Shown piece by piece: positions 40,226 to 49,477 of a DNA stretch of 64,000 nucleotides. Location: contig NZ_MRDM01000017.1 in NCBI RefSeq assembly GCF_002008165.1, forward strand, positions 310,749 through 374,748, given 5' to 3'. Below the pieces are notes generated by a model, which saw only the letters and a program-made list of their open reading frames with translations, did no database searches and was not told the origin of the DNA. Source of the DNA: Rhizobium laguerreae (lineage in GTDB: Bacteria > Pseudomonadota > Alphaproteobacteria > Rhizobiales > Rhizobiaceae). Each line of letters starts with the position of its first letter. Within the stretch, counting starts at the first letter, position 1. A program made the position numbers and the translations under genes.

Positions 40226-41688
40226 TCCGCGGCCTCCGCGACTACGGCGGCTTCCTCGACACTGTCCGGTTCGATCTCTTCCGCCAGCGCCTCGATCTCT
40301 TCCAATGCAGCCTTGAGGTGGCCGATGATAGCGGCGGCGATGTCCTCAGGCTCAGTAAGGGCCTCCTCGGCCTCAGCCTCGGTGTCGCGCAGCCATGCTA
40401 GGTCGAGGTTGTCATTGCGGGCGGTGATGGCCTCGCGGCTGAACATCTTCCAGCGCCCGTCATTGCCCTGTGGCATCCGCTCAGCCCCGCCATTTGGATC
40501 GGAGCCATAGGCGGTCTCGAAATCTGCAAAGTCAGCGACAGCCAATGGCCGGGTCTTGCCGAACGCGGGCATGTTGGCCCGCATGTCATAGACCCACACT
40601 GCGCTCGTGTTCGCCTTGTCGGTCTTGCCACGGTGAAAGAACAGTACGTTGGTTTTAACGCCCTGCGCATAGAAGATGCCGGTAGGAAGGCGAAGGATCG
40701 TATGGAGATTGGTTAGGTCCATCAGCCACGTGCGCAGGCGGCGGCCCGTATTGTCCTCGAATAGAACGTTGTCGGGCACGACTACGGCGGCGCGGCTTCC
40801 CGGCTTCAGGGCGCGAACGATGTGCTCGACAAAGGCGAACTGCTTGTTCGACGAGTCCGCCGTTATGGAGAAGTCTGAGCGGGTCGGGCGTCCACCACCT
40901 TTTTTGGAGCCGAAGGGCGGGTTTGTCAGGATCAGATCGGCCTTGGGCAGAGCCTCGCCGTCGGGCGAGAGCGTGTCGATCAGCTCAACGCCACCCTCTA
41001 TGCCATGCAGCAGAAGGTTCATCATGCAGAGCCGGTGCGTATCCGGAACAAGCTCGGCTCCAGCAAATGCATTGTGGCGTTGAAAGTAAGCTTTTGCCTC
41101 CGGTAACTTGTAGAGATCGTCGGTGTGATCCTTAATGTATCGATCAGCCGCCACGAGGAAGCCAGCCGTACCCGCTGCCGGGTCCTGAATTATCTCACCC
41201 GCCTGCGGCTGCATGAGACGCACGATGGAGTCGATCAATGGTCGCGGCGTGAAATACTGGCCAGCGCCAGACTTTTTATCAGCCGCGTTCTTCTCCAACA
41301 GTCCTTCGTACATCTTGCCCAACCCTTCCTCGCGGGCGGAAAACCAGTCGAGCGAGTCGATATTCGAAGTAAGTGCTTTCAGATTTGTCGGCTTGCGAAG
41401 CCGGGTTTGTGCATCCGTGAAAATTGCCGCGACAAGACCGTCCTTTGCCTTACCAAGATCAAGGAGTAGCGCCTTGTAGTGGTCGAGCTGTTCCATTCCC
41501 TCCTTCTTGGTAAGGGTGCCCCAGCGATAACCGTCCGGCAGGCGATTTTCACGCCCCGTCTCCTCCAGCATCTTTAGGAAGAGGAGATAGGTAATTTCCG
41601 TGACGTACTCATTGTACGTAACCCCGTCGTCGCGGAGCACGTTGCACAGGCTCCACAGCTTAGCCACGATGTCGATGGTGTTGGTCAT
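40222..41688 (-). CDS. hsdM: Type I restriction-modification DNA methyltransferase HsdM
   Basis: 488 aa adenine N6-methyltransferase. An N-terminal helical HsdM domain is followed by the catalytic domain, with the S-adenosylmethionine motif DPAAGTAGFL at about 168-177 and catalytic NPPFG at about 256-260. It protects host DNA at the HsdS target. The C-terminal 60 residues are strongly acidic. Coupled by ATGA overlaps both to the C39-like gene upstream and to hsdS downstream, so all are made together. Confidence 0.92.
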   Translation of the reverse strand: MTNTIDIVAKLWSLCNVLRDDGVTYNEYVTEITYLLFLKMLEETGRENRLPDGYRWGTLTKKEGMEQLDHYKALLLDLGKAKDGLVAAIFTDAQTRLRKPTNLKALTSNIDSLDWFSAREEGLGKMYEGLLEKNAADKKSGAGQYFTPRPLIDSIVRLMQPQAGEIIQDPAAGTAGFLVAADRYIKDHTDDLYKLPEAKAYFQRHNAFAGAELVPDTHRLCMMNLLLHGIEGGVELIDTLSPDGEALPKADLILTNPPFGSKKGGGRPTRSDFSITADSSNKQFAFVEHIVRALKPGSRAAVVVPDNVLFEDNTGRRLRTWLMDLTNLHTILRLPTGIFYAQGVKTNVLFFHRGKTDKANTSAVWVYDMRANMPAFGKTRPLAVADFADFETAYGSDPNGGAERMPQGNDGRWKMFSREAITARNDNLDLAWLRDTEAEAEEALTEPEDIAAAIIGHLKAALEEIEALAEEIEPDSVEEAAVVAEAAE

Positions 41689-42080
41689 TTTGGTTCCACA
41701 GGCAGGTACGAGAAAGGCCTACGCCTCAAGGATTTGAAAGAGATTGGATGATTGCGAAATGGGTCATAAACCAACCCATTTTTTGGGTCGAAAATAACCC
41801 AATGCCACTCGCGTGTCCCATCAGGTTTTAGCCTTAGCCCACACGCGACTAACGAAATCTTGTCAATGGCATCCCAACGAGTTTTTCTCAGTGGACGGTC
41901 AGCATGCAGGATTGAAAGTTCCTTCAAGGCTCTACGCAGATCGGGCCAGTGTGAGCGGAGATTTCGTCTGTTGTCGCCGAACATGACCTGGGCCGCGTAC
42001 TCCTGAGTCACTCCTGCAAGCATCGCGATGCACGCAACGCCGCAACCAGTGGATCGGTTGATTTGCTGTTGATGTCGCAT
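41685..42080 (-). CDS. C39-like cysteine peptidase inserted in the hsd operon (131 aa)
   Basis: ATG 42080 overlaps the hsdR stop by one base (TGATG), and its own stop overlaps the hsdM ATG (ATGA). Papain-like C39 pattern: Gln in QQINRSTGCGVACIAMLAG (about 5-23) with the catalytic Cys, then HWVIFDPKNGLVYDP (about 98-112) supplying His and Asp. No membrane helices or ATPase, unlike bacteriocin exporters that carry C39 domains. Stand-alone C39-like proteins often have no known role. Being translationally coupled on both sides inside a type I RM operon is unusual and implies a role tied to the restriction system. Confidence 0.7.
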   Translation of the reverse strand: MRHQQQINRSTGCGVACIAMLAGVTQEYAAQVMFGDNRRNLRSHWPDLRRALKELSILHADRPLRKTRWDAIDKISLVACGLRLKPDGTREWHWVIFDPKNGLVYDPFRNHPISFKSLRRRPFSYLPVEPK

Positions 42081-45000
42081 CAAGAGGCCTGCTGCCGCCA
42101 CATCTCATCATTAATACCGCTTAAAATGGTCTCAAGTTCACCTCCGAAAACTTTGTTAAGTCGGTCGAAGCCCCCATCCGCGATGAACGGTTCCTTGTCG
42201 ATGGCGTCACGATCAACGATCACCTCTTTCTCGACCTGGTCGCCAATGCGCCTGAGCCACCGCTTTTGCGGCTCGGACCACTGGCGGCTGACCAAGATCG
42301 AGCGCATCGCTTTTCGGACACGATCCTCGTAAGGCACAAGAGGATCGCCGATGGCTGCCTGCCGCACAAAGCCGATAATGGAGGCCGCGATCTCCTCATT
42401 CTTCGCGTCCGCCCACGCGCGCCGCAGGTTCGCCTCGGAGTAGCCCTTACGGTCGAGCGCCAGGCGAAGTTCCTTCAGATCGGCTCGCGTCAAATCACGT
42501 GGACGCTGAACTACAATTTTCAGCGCAGCGATATGGTTGATATTGTCGCGCACGAAGGCGGAGAAGCTGTCAAGGAAGTCCTCGGGTTTATCGGCATCGC
42601 CGTAGCCACGGCTGACAGCGAGGACCTCATCAGAATGATGAGCGATCGGGATGTATCGAGGATTGTCACCATCCGCTTGCCAGTCGAGGATCGAACCAAG
42701 AGCTGTCCGATCCCTCAGCCAGTCGGCGAGATCGGACGCATCCCCCGACAGCAGGCGGTGTAGCATCGCCTCGGGTGTCTCCCCTGCCACGGCCTCAAAC
42801 CTCTGCCGCGCGTCATCGGGCAGCTTTTTCATTCGGCGGCGCAGTTTCACCGCGATCTGCTCTCGGATTGTCTCACGCAGGGCGTTTTCGGATGCTCCGA
42901 TCATCTCGGCGACAAGCTGCTCAAAGCTGATCGACGGATTGACCACGACCGGCCTCATCTCGGTTAGGTTCTGAAGATGCGGGTAAAGATCAACGGCATC
43001 GAAGATACGAAAGACTTCTTTGCCGATCTCGTCGCACTTACGGGTCGCCCGCCCGATCATTTGTTCGTAGAGGATGCGGCTATTGATCCTGCGTAAGAAC
43101 ACGAGATTTGTGATCTTCGGCACATCAATGCCGGTGGTGAGTAGATCAACAGTCACAGCGATCTTGGGGTTGGAGTCATTGCGGAAAGAGCGGATCAGAT
43201 TTTGCACCTTGTCGACGCTGCCGGTTATCTTCCGCACAGCGTCGTCGTCGATCTCACCATAAGCTTGGGCGAATGCTTTCTTGATCGCACTGACCACAAT
43301 GTCGGCATGCGCGTCAGTGGCGGCGAAGACCAAGGTCTTGCCGGGTAAAGCCGGGTCGATGTGTTTCGCGAGCTCCTCAGCAACCACCCGATTGAACTGC
43401 GGCGTGATAACCTGCTTATTGAACTGCTCGACTTCGAAGCGGATTTCATCGGGAGCATAGGCAAGGTCGATCTCGCCGGTCTGCGTGTTCAGAAGATTAA
43501 GTTGCGCGTCCTTTTCGAACTTTATCCCCGCGCGCGCCAACGCGGTCTCGATCCTGATCGGCGGTTCGTGGTCGATTAAGAAGCCGTCGATCACGGCCTC
43601 CCGATAAGAGTAGCGAAAGATCGGATCACCGAAGATTTCGGTCGTGTGCAGTGCCGGCGTAGCCGTCAAGCCGATCTTCACTGCGTCAAAGTAGTCCAGG
43701 ACGCGTCGGTATTTCGAGATATAGTCCTCTTGCCCCCGAAAGCTCATCTCCTGATCAGACATCTCACGATCGAGCAAGTAGCCGCGATGGCACTCGTCTA
43801 TCACTATTAGGTCATACTGATCGACGGGCGGTGTCTCGGAGGCATCAGCGGCATAGAGCACCCGCTTCACGAGCCCCTGTATAGTGCAGATGTGGACCTT
43901 TGTCTCGACATCAGGCGACACGTCGCCCAACCCTTTCAGCCCAAAAATCTCAGCAAAAGTCTTACCGGACACAACCTTAGTGGTCGAGAACTCGCCCTCA
44001 GTCTGGTGTCCAAGGGCGGAGCGATCCACGACGAAGCAGATGCGACGGAAGCGTTTAGCAGACAGCAAGCGGTAGAGCAGCGCGATCGCGAGCTTGGTTT
44101 TGCCGGTGCCGGTCGCCATGGCCACTAGCATCGACCGCTGCTCGTGCGACAGTGCGGTCTCAACAGTTCGGATGGCGGCTTCCTGATATGGGCGGAGCGG
44201 AAATCCGAACTGGAACGGTTGGGCTTTCAACGCGGCGTCTGCGGCATCCTGATCGACCTCCAAAAGCCCGCTCAATCCCTGCGGCGTCGGCCAGTTGACT
44301 AGAGCGCGACGATGGTTAGCACTGCGGCGTGTGTCGCGGAACCAGATACCACTCTCGGTCTCGATCTGCCTGAGGTAGGACCGACCATTCGCGGCGAAGA
44401 CGAATGGGACACGGTGCTCGTCCCACGGTCCGCCCGCAGATACGAAGTCGACACTATCCCTGATACCGACAGAGTATCGCTGCGCCTGGTCAATGGCTGC
44501 GGAGATGTTCTTACGCTTACGTTTCGCTTCAACCACGCCAACCAGGGTAGTGCCGATGAAGAGTGCGTAATCGGCAGGACCATTGCCTGTGGGCCACTCT
44601 GCGATCGCCATGTTGCGGCCCCTCGCAGGTCGACTGCCCACACTGTAGCGGAAAGTCTTGGTATCAGCCTCCCAGTCGTTGTCGCGCAACTGTTGGTCTA
44701 TCAGGGTGCGGGTCTCAGCTTCGTCTAAATCAAGCTTGGCGGCGGCTTCCTCCCCGCGCTCGAGGAATTCTACGAATGCCATGCGAGGTGCGGCTTCAGC
44801 CTCAGCCTGAAGGCTGGCCAACTTAGCGGCGATACTTGCCCTTTCGGCCTCTGTCTCCTGGGCCAGTTGTTCCCAAACAACTCGTTCCTCTGCCTCTCGT
44901 CCTAACCGCTCCTCGACCGTCTCGCGAGCATGTGCATGTTCGTCGGCTTCGCGACGGGCAGCAGCGGCTGCATCTTCGCTCTCCGCGACCTTGCGTCGTA

Positions 45001-45463
45001 AAATCTCGATCTCTTCCTTCAGAGCAACGGTGGCATCCTCAGGCTCGGTAGGGGGAATAAACGCTCCAGGCCGAAAATCACGTTGCCAGCCGTAGGTCCT
45101 GTGAAACCATACCCCCAACGAGCGAGCGAACTTGAGGGCGGTTAACGCTTCAGTGTGTCCGCCTTTAGCTTCGTGAACGGCAGAATTCCCGATCTTCCGA
45201 AGGGTATGGAAGATGTCGGATACCTCTCTTGGTATGATGCGATCATACGACAGCCGTCTAAGCGTCTCTTCGAAAGTCTCACGCTCGTCGCGATAAGCTC
45301 CGTGCTTGGCAGCAATCAATTTGGCTATCAGTTCGGCGAATTGCCGAAGCTTAAAGATCGCAGTGGGTGGATCGTCACGGAAATATTGTTCGGCGAACCC
45401 GCCCAAAACGGTGAGGCGATTGTCGTGGATTTTCAGAAACTCAAAATTCAGCGACCGAACCAT
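42080..45463 (-). CDS. hsdR: Type I restriction endonuclease subunit HsdR (EcoEI-type)
   Basis: About 1127 aa from ATG 45463 (GGGGGTG just upstream; GTG 45481 is also open). N-terminal DUF4145-like domain (about 1-125), a coiled coil (about 150-240), an HsdR_N endonuclease domain (about 245-390, with ADYALFIGTTLVGVVEAKRKRK supplying the D..ExK site), then the SF2 motor with Walker A ATGTGKT near 451, DECH box near 558 and helicase C motifs (QMIGRATR). An EcoEI_R-like C-terminal domain ends the chain. It translocates and cuts unmodified DNA. First gene of the operon. Confidence 0.92.
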   Translation of the reverse strand: MVRSLNFEFLKIHDNRLTVLGGFAEQYFRDDPPTAIFKLRQFAELIAKLIAAKHGAYRDERETFEETLRRLSYDRIIPREVSDIFHTLRKIGNSAVHEAKGGHTEALTALKFARSLGVWFHRTYGWQRDFRPGAFIPPTEPEDATVALKEEIEILRRKVAESEDAAAAARREADEHAHARETVEERLGREAEERVVWEQLAQETEAERASIAAKLASLQAEAEAAPRMAFVEFLERGEEAAAKLDLDEAETRTLIDQQLRDNDWEADTKTFRYSVGSRPARGRNMAIAEWPTGNGPADYALFIGTTLVGVVEAKRKRKNISAAIDQAQRYSVGIRDSVDFVSAGGPWDEHRVPFVFAANGRSYLRQIETESGIWFRDTRRSANHRRALVNWPTPQGLSGLLEVDQDAADAALKAQPFQFGFPLRPYQEAAIRTVETALSHEQRSMLVAMATGTGKTKLAIALLYRLLSAKRFRRICFVVDRSALGHQTEGEFSTTKVVSGKTFAEIFGLKGLGDVSPDVETKVHICTIQGLVKRVLYAADASETPPVDQYDLIVIDECHRGYLLDREMSDQEMSFRGQEDYISKYRRVLDYFDAVKIGLTATPALHTTEIFGDPIFRYSYREAVIDGFLIDHEPPIRIETALARAGIKFEKDAQLNLLNTQTGEIDLAYAPDEIRFEVEQFNKQVITPQFNRVVAEELAKHIDPALPGKTLVFAATDAHADIVVSAIKKAFAQAYGEIDDDAVRKITGSVDKVQNLIRSFRNDSNPKIAVTVDLLTTGIDVPKITNLVFLRRINSRILYEQMIGRATRKCDEIGKEVFRIFDAVDLYPHLQNLTEMRPVVVNPSISFEQLVAEMIGASENALRETIREQIAVKLRRRMKKLPDDARQRFEAVAGETPEAMLHRLLSGDASDLADWLRDRTALGSILDWQADGDNPRYIPIAHHSDEVLAVSRGYGDADKPEDFLDSFSAFVRDNINHIAALKIVVQRPRDLTRADLKELRLALDRKGYSEANLRRAWADAKNEEIAASIIGFVRQAAIGDPLVPYEDRVRKAMRSILVSRQWSEPQKRWLRRIGDQVEKEVIVDRDAIDKEPFIADGGFDRLNKVFGGELETILSGINDEMWRQQAS

Positions 45464-45522
45464 GCTCACCCCCAAAAGCACGATTATCAGCTTCGATCCA
45501 TATGTCTACTAGCTTCGTACTT

Positions 45523-46524
45523 TCATAAGACGGCTCCAGCAGCATTCCCGTCAAAGAGCTCAGCCGAACGGATGTAGCGCGCTAGCATCGCGTCACTGGC
45601 GTGTCCGGTCTGCTGCCGGATTTTCCAACTTGATACACCCGCCTGTGCTGCTGAAGTGCAGAAACCAGCTCGAAGGCTATGCCCAGAATATCGCCCAGGA
45701 TCGATACCTACTGCCGCAACACGTTCCTTGACGATGACAGACACAGCTTCACTCGAAAGTCGACCTGCCCCAACGTGGCTATGCCGATCCACTGGCCGGA
45801 AGACCGCACCGCTTTCGATAGATGCGACCCTTAGCCAGTCCTCCAAAGCCGAAACTGGGCAGTGGCGGGTTTTGCCCAAAGGAATGCCAATCTCTCGTCC
45901 AATGCCCGCCTGATCGGTTTTCGAGCGGCGGAGGTTGATGACGAGCCCTCGGCGAACGAATACGATATCGGAAACGTCTAACCCCACGAGTTCGCTCCGC
46001 CTGAAGCCACCTGCAAAGCCGATCAGCAGCAATGCTTGGTCTCTGACATCACGGATACCGCTTCCGATTTCATCAAGGACTGCGAAGATGTCATCTCGCA
46101 AGAGCGGTGCTGCATTGTGAACCGCTTCTCCACGATTTCGACAAATGCCCCTAAGGGTGGATTTCGCTGGTTCCATCTTCGTCGGGTCAGGATATCCCGC
46201 CGCTATGTGCGCCTTGGAGAGCGACGCCATCCAGCGCCGCAAGGTCGAGATGGAGTGTGTGTCTGAATGTTCCGCCAGACAGACCGCGACCGCGGTGCTA
46301 TCGGATGGCAAAGCGCCCCCGTGCGAGCTGAAGCGACGCAGGTCCGCAGTATATGCTCTCCGACTATTGTCCGCGACACTCGCGGCTACCAAATCCCGTA
46401 CGGAAGTCGGTACATCAATTGATCGATCTTTTTGTGCAATTAATTGCAATTGATCGATCTGGTCGACCAATTTACTTCCGGGAGAGCTCCGATAATGAGA
46501 GTTATCAAAGGTTAACTCGGGCAT
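45523..46524 (-). CDS. Tyrosine recombinase / phage-type integrase (333 aa)
   Basis: ATG 46524 with GGAG about 8 nt upstream; the longer frame from 46620 lies inside the upstream gene. N-terminal SAM-like core-binding domain (about 35-125) and a catalytic domain with Arg in GFRRSELVGL, Lys after the beta hairpin, HSLRAGF, TGHAS and the nucleophile Tyr in MLARYIRS near residue 318. All catalytic residues are present. It belongs to the XerC/D-like group common on rhizobial plasmids and islands. It is a third recombinase in this island, of another type, so it probably came with an older insertion. Confidence 0.88.
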   Translation of the reverse strand: MPELTFDNSHYRSSPGSKLVDQIDQLQLIAQKDRSIDVPTSVRDLVAASVADNSRRAYTADLRRFSSHGGALPSDSTAVAVCLAEHSDTHSISTLRRWMASLSKAHIAAGYPDPTKMEPAKSTLRGICRNRGEAVHNAAPLLRDDIFAVLDEIGSGIRDVRDQALLLIGFAGGFRRSELVGLDVSDIVFVRRGLVINLRRSKTDQAGIGREIGIPLGKTRHCPVSALEDWLRVASIESGAVFRPVDRHSHVGAGRLSSEAVSVIVKERVAAVGIDPGRYSGHSLRAGFCTSAAQAGVSSWKIRQQTGHASDAMLARYIRSAELFDGNAAGAVL

Positions 46525-47606
46525 TGGCCTGTCTCCAGCTCTTCTGCATGCCACGTGAAGCGACACGTGGCAGTGATCCGCAAGCGTTGCCGAATATCGT
46601 TGAGGTGTTCCAGCGCACAATTCATAGCGGAGACTATTGGCTCAACACCATTCTCCGGGACGCCGATTTTGGTCATGTCAGTGCGAAGTCCAAGAGCGTA
46701 CAGCTCAGATGAGAGGCTCCAAGCTGCTCTGCGTTTGACGGAAATTGCATCGGCATAGAAGGCCGCCATCGCGGCGGTCTCAAGCGAACGATATTCGGGA
46801 ACAAAATCTGCAATGCAATCCCGAAAAGGTTGGTCTTGAACTAGCAACTGCCTGATCGCCGATTTGCCGAGCCGGGTGTGTTTGTCAAAAGTCCAGCTCG
46901 GTAGCCCCGCACACATCAAGCTTGGCGGCAACGGTTCCTCAATGATGGATGCAACTTCACTGCGCTCGCCGGAAGCCAGAGCGAGAAGCGGCGCCATTAG
47001 AACGATGGGCTCACTCGTCTTTGCGCAAGCATAGACAACGGCGTTGATGAACGCATGGGTGTTACTGGCGCGAGTGAAGTTCTGCATCAAGCCGGACATA
47101 TCGCCACGTGAGAGTACGACGGGACCCCCGCCATTGATACCCGAGGCCATCCAGGCCGCGACCGCGCGGTTCAAAAGAGGAGCATCAGGATCGATTGCGA
47201 TAGCTATCCGCTCACTTAATGATCTTCCGGCCATGAGAGACCTGATCGGCTCATTAAATGGCGCCTGCTTTGCGGCGCAAATCAAATAGTCTGCCTCGCG
47301 GTTTTTCGCGGCCGCACACATTTTGCGCACGAGGAATATAATTGTCTCTTGATCGCTACCAATCTGTCGTCTGGCGGAAATGTTTATTGAGAGCTCGGTA
47401 ACGAGGGTGCAGAGACTTGGGTCCGCCGGCCCAATATCTTCGAATGAGATTAACGTCAGTCGTCGCCAGATTGAATTTCCGCGCATACGGTGAAATGCCA
47501 GCGCAGCCGCTTCAGCATATTCGACCTCGCCACGGCGAATAGCCTTCTGCATTAAAGAGCTGGCGGTCCAGGCGTCGATTGGCGGGATTTGGAATGAAGT
47601 AGGCAT
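46512..47606 (-). CDS. RarA/MgsA C-terminal-like protein without ATPase domain (364 aa)
   Basis: The first 60 residues, 'WTASSLMQKAIRRGEVEYAEAAALAFHRM....RRLTLISFEDIGPADP', closely follow the C-terminal helical part of RarA/MgsA replication-fork ATPases ('SAMQKSIRRG...FASEDIGLADP'). The AAA+ core that should precede it is missing, and about 300 helical residues follow instead. It overlaps the recombinase gene by 13 bp. This pairing with a tyrosine recombinase suggests a role in replication-linked recombination; the similarity is by eye from memory of the family. Confidence 0.6.
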   Translation of the reverse strand: MPTSFQIPPIDAWTASSLMQKAIRRGEVEYAEAAALAFHRMRGNSIWRRLTLISFEDIGPADPSLCTLVTELSINISARRQIGSDQETIIFLVRKMCAAAKNREADYLICAAKQAPFNEPIRSLMAGRSLSERIAIAIDPDAPLLNRAVAAWMASGINGGGPVVLSRGDMSGLMQNFTRASNTHAFINAVVYACAKTSEPIVLMAPLLALASGERSEVASIIEEPLPPSLMCAGLPSWTFDKHTRLGKSAIRQLLVQDQPFRDCIADFVPEYRSLETAAMAAFYADAISVKRRAAWSLSSELYALGLRTDMTKIGVPENGVEPIVSAMNCALEHLNDIRQRLRITATCRFTWHAEELETGQCPS

Positions 47607-47845
47607 TCTAACCTCCTGTGAAAAAGGAGGCCGATTAGTTTCTGGTGACCCACGACGTACTCTGACTTAGTCGACCTCATTTGCAAGAAGTGTCTAGGAA
47701 AAAAGAGCGCCCGTATTCTCGCAGCCAAGCAACGGCGTAATCCCTTATTTGAAAACGGACGTGCGTTAAAATTCGCGATGAGTAACTTGTGGGCGACATC
47801 TGTCGTGCCGATGGTGGTGACAAATCACGTCGACAGTTCGAAACA

Positions 47846-48952
47846 CTACAGTACCTCTTTGAGGTTTGATCTTGCAGCTCGTTCTGCCGTTATCCGCTGC
47901 ACATAGCCTGGATCGATCTTTGCGATCAATTGCCTTTGGCTTTCCGGTAGTTTCGGATTGAAATAGTTAAGATGAGGACGATGCTGTGGCCAAAGTCGCC
48001 TTGCATATCCCTCATACTCTGCTTCGCTGTATGGAAGACCACACTCTGCTCGGAATTCTTTGCAAAACTCATAGGTTGGGAGGAAGGCCTCGGTGCCGTC
48101 CTCTTCGCGTTGTTCGCGGTAGGTAGCAGCTGTGGAAGCGAACTCACGCTCGGCCCACGTCAGCTCTCGGCGCTTGGGAACGCTAGAAGCCATTCCAGCC
48201 GTATTCGATCTTGCGGATGGAACCGATGCAATGCGGTGTGTTTTCCCTGCGACGATCTCATTATCCTTCCAACCTCGTTCGAGCCGCTTGCGGATCGCTG
48301 CCGGACTAACACCTTGACGGCGTGCAAGTTGGGACGTGGTTACTGACTGACCAGTCGCCGCTTCGAAAAAGACGTGACTGTCGCCCTTGTTGCTATTCTG
48401 GGTGCGTTTATCAGCCCAACAAACTTTGGCAGGTGCGTATTCACGATCATCGTTGATTATACGCTCGACCGTCACGCCGCGCGCGGGCTTCGGTCCCAAG
48501 ATACGAAGAAACGATCTGAATTCGTATAAATCGGGGTGGATGAGAGCGCCTTCGGTCTTTCGCCTGTAAAGCATGTTTCTGTGACTATTCTCCTCCTGTG
48601 GATAACGCCTGCGCAGTTCCATCTTGGTCAGCGTGTCGCAGTCAGCGATGTGATCGCGCGGAAGTGGGGGAGCTTTCTCAGCGGTGTGACAGGCGACATT
48701 AGATTGACTTATGAACGCGACATCGTGCGTAGCTGGCATCGGAGAAAACCGATAGTCCACAGGGCTTTGGGAGGCGGTCGCGCTAAAAATATCATGTCGC
48801 ATTCCTTGCGAAAATGAGCACGACACTTTGATGCTGTACGCATCAGTGTCGTTGACAACATCGGATGTTTCATAGCAATCATTCACGAGAGGATTTCCTT
48901 TGTCATTAGCAGGGCCATGGTTTTCTTCCTCAAAGGCCTCGTGTTGTCGCAC
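47846..48952 (-). CDS. HTH and phage-type DNA-binding protein (up to 368 aa)
   Basis: From about residue 108 the sequence looks well conserved: 'RNMLYRRKTEGALIHPDLYEFRSFLRILGPKP-ARGVTVERIINDDREYAPAKVCWADKRTQNSNKGD' follows the pattern 'SLDRIDNDGNYEPGNCRWAT..EQ..N' found in many phage homing-endonuclease-like proteins. A helix-turn-helix (TTSQLARRQGVSPAAIRKRLERGW) follows at about 205-230. The GTG at 48952 has no ribosome binding site and the first 100 residues read poorly, so the true start may be downstream. Last gene before attR. Confidence 0.5.
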   Translation of the reverse strand: MRQHEAFEEENHGPANDKGNPLVNDCYETSDVVNDTDAYSIKVSCSFSQGMRHDIFSATASQSPVDYRFSPMPATHDVAFISQSNVACHTAEKAPPLPRDHIADCDTLTKMELRRRYPQEENSHRNMLYRRKTEGALIHPDLYEFRSFLRILGPKPARGVTVERIINDDREYAPAKVCWADKRTQNSNKGDSHVFFEAATGQSVTTSQLARRQGVSPAAIRKRLERGWKDNEIVAGKTHRIASVPSARSNTAGMASSVPKRRELTWAEREFASTAATYREQREEDGTEAFLPTYEFCKEFRAECGLPYSEAEYEGYARRLWPQHRPHLNYFNPKLPESQRQLIAKIDPGYVQRITAERAARSNLKEVL

Positions 48953-49015
48953 GGGGCCTTTTCACTATTTCGCGGCTTTAGCTTCAAAGGACCATGTGGG
49001 GCCGTATCGTTTGTT

Positions 49016-49035
49016 ACGGTCCTCCGCTACCATCT
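49016..49035. other. Right attachment site (attR)
   Basis: ACGG plus the core TCCTCCGCTACCATCT (49020-49035). The core equals 6028-6043; the ACGG arm matches the copy in LSR2 (33658-33661). Right of it the chromosome resumes. Read on the minus strand into the island, the frame of LSR1 stays open here for 18 codons. Confidence 0.85.
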
Positions 49036-49187
49036 CCTCATTGCACAATTAACGATTTTTGCGGCTCGATTTTGAGCCGGCTTCGATGGCCGCTATGGCA
49101 CATTGGTCGCAGCGCCAAGCGTGGCGGCGAGGGACAAAACCAGTCCGGCCCTGATCTGCAGGATTCGCGCCAACGGCGAGGACAGGC

Positions 49188-49316
49188 CTATCTGTAGAGC
49201 GTCAGAAACAACAGAGGCATCTTCGTCGTCCAAAGGTGGGATGCGACAGCGATAATAATAGCCCATACGGCGAGCGAGAACATGACCGCCGCTAACCTGA
49301 TCCCGACTGGCTGCAT
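49188..49316 (-). CDS. Small membrane peptide (42 aa)
   Basis: ATG 49316 with GGAGGA 4 nt upstream (a second ATG one codon before is closer to it). The product has one clear membrane helix (LAAVMFSLAVWAIIIAVASHLW) and a second hydrophobic end (MPLLFLTLYR). In the chromosome just outside attR. Unknown; small inner-membrane peptides of this size are common near the 3' side of tRNA genes in rhizobia only by impression. Confidence 0.45.
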   Translation of the reverse strand: MQPVGIRLAAVMFSLAVWAIIIAVASHLWTTKMPLLFLTLYR

Positions 49317-49477
49317 CATGTCCTCCATCCCAGCATAATCGTGCCCCTCGAACGATCCAATGCTAGCAAGATGCAGGCCCGTCAGCTATCGCAAGAAATT
49401 GGTACCCAGATAGGCGCCGCAGGACGCAGTCGGTGAAGGAGCACAGATTTCGGTGATGCGGCGCCTTTTCCCATCAA

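Larger units (their letters stand above)
6028..49035. mobile_element. 43-kb tRNA-integrated phage-derived/defence island
   Basis: Bounded by a perfect 16-bp direct repeat, with a large serine recombinase at the left boundary. Inside are phage genes (portal, head protease, tape measure, primase), cargo genes, a type I restriction system, a second large serine recombinase and a tyrosine recombinase. Codon use and base composition are less GC-rich than in the flanking chromosome, especially at 16-38 kb. A third copy of the att core inside the LSR2 gene (33662-33674) splits the island into a 27.6-kb phage-like part and a 15.4-kb defence part, which suggests a composite. No terminase, major capsid or holin gene was recognised. 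Confidence 0.8.
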
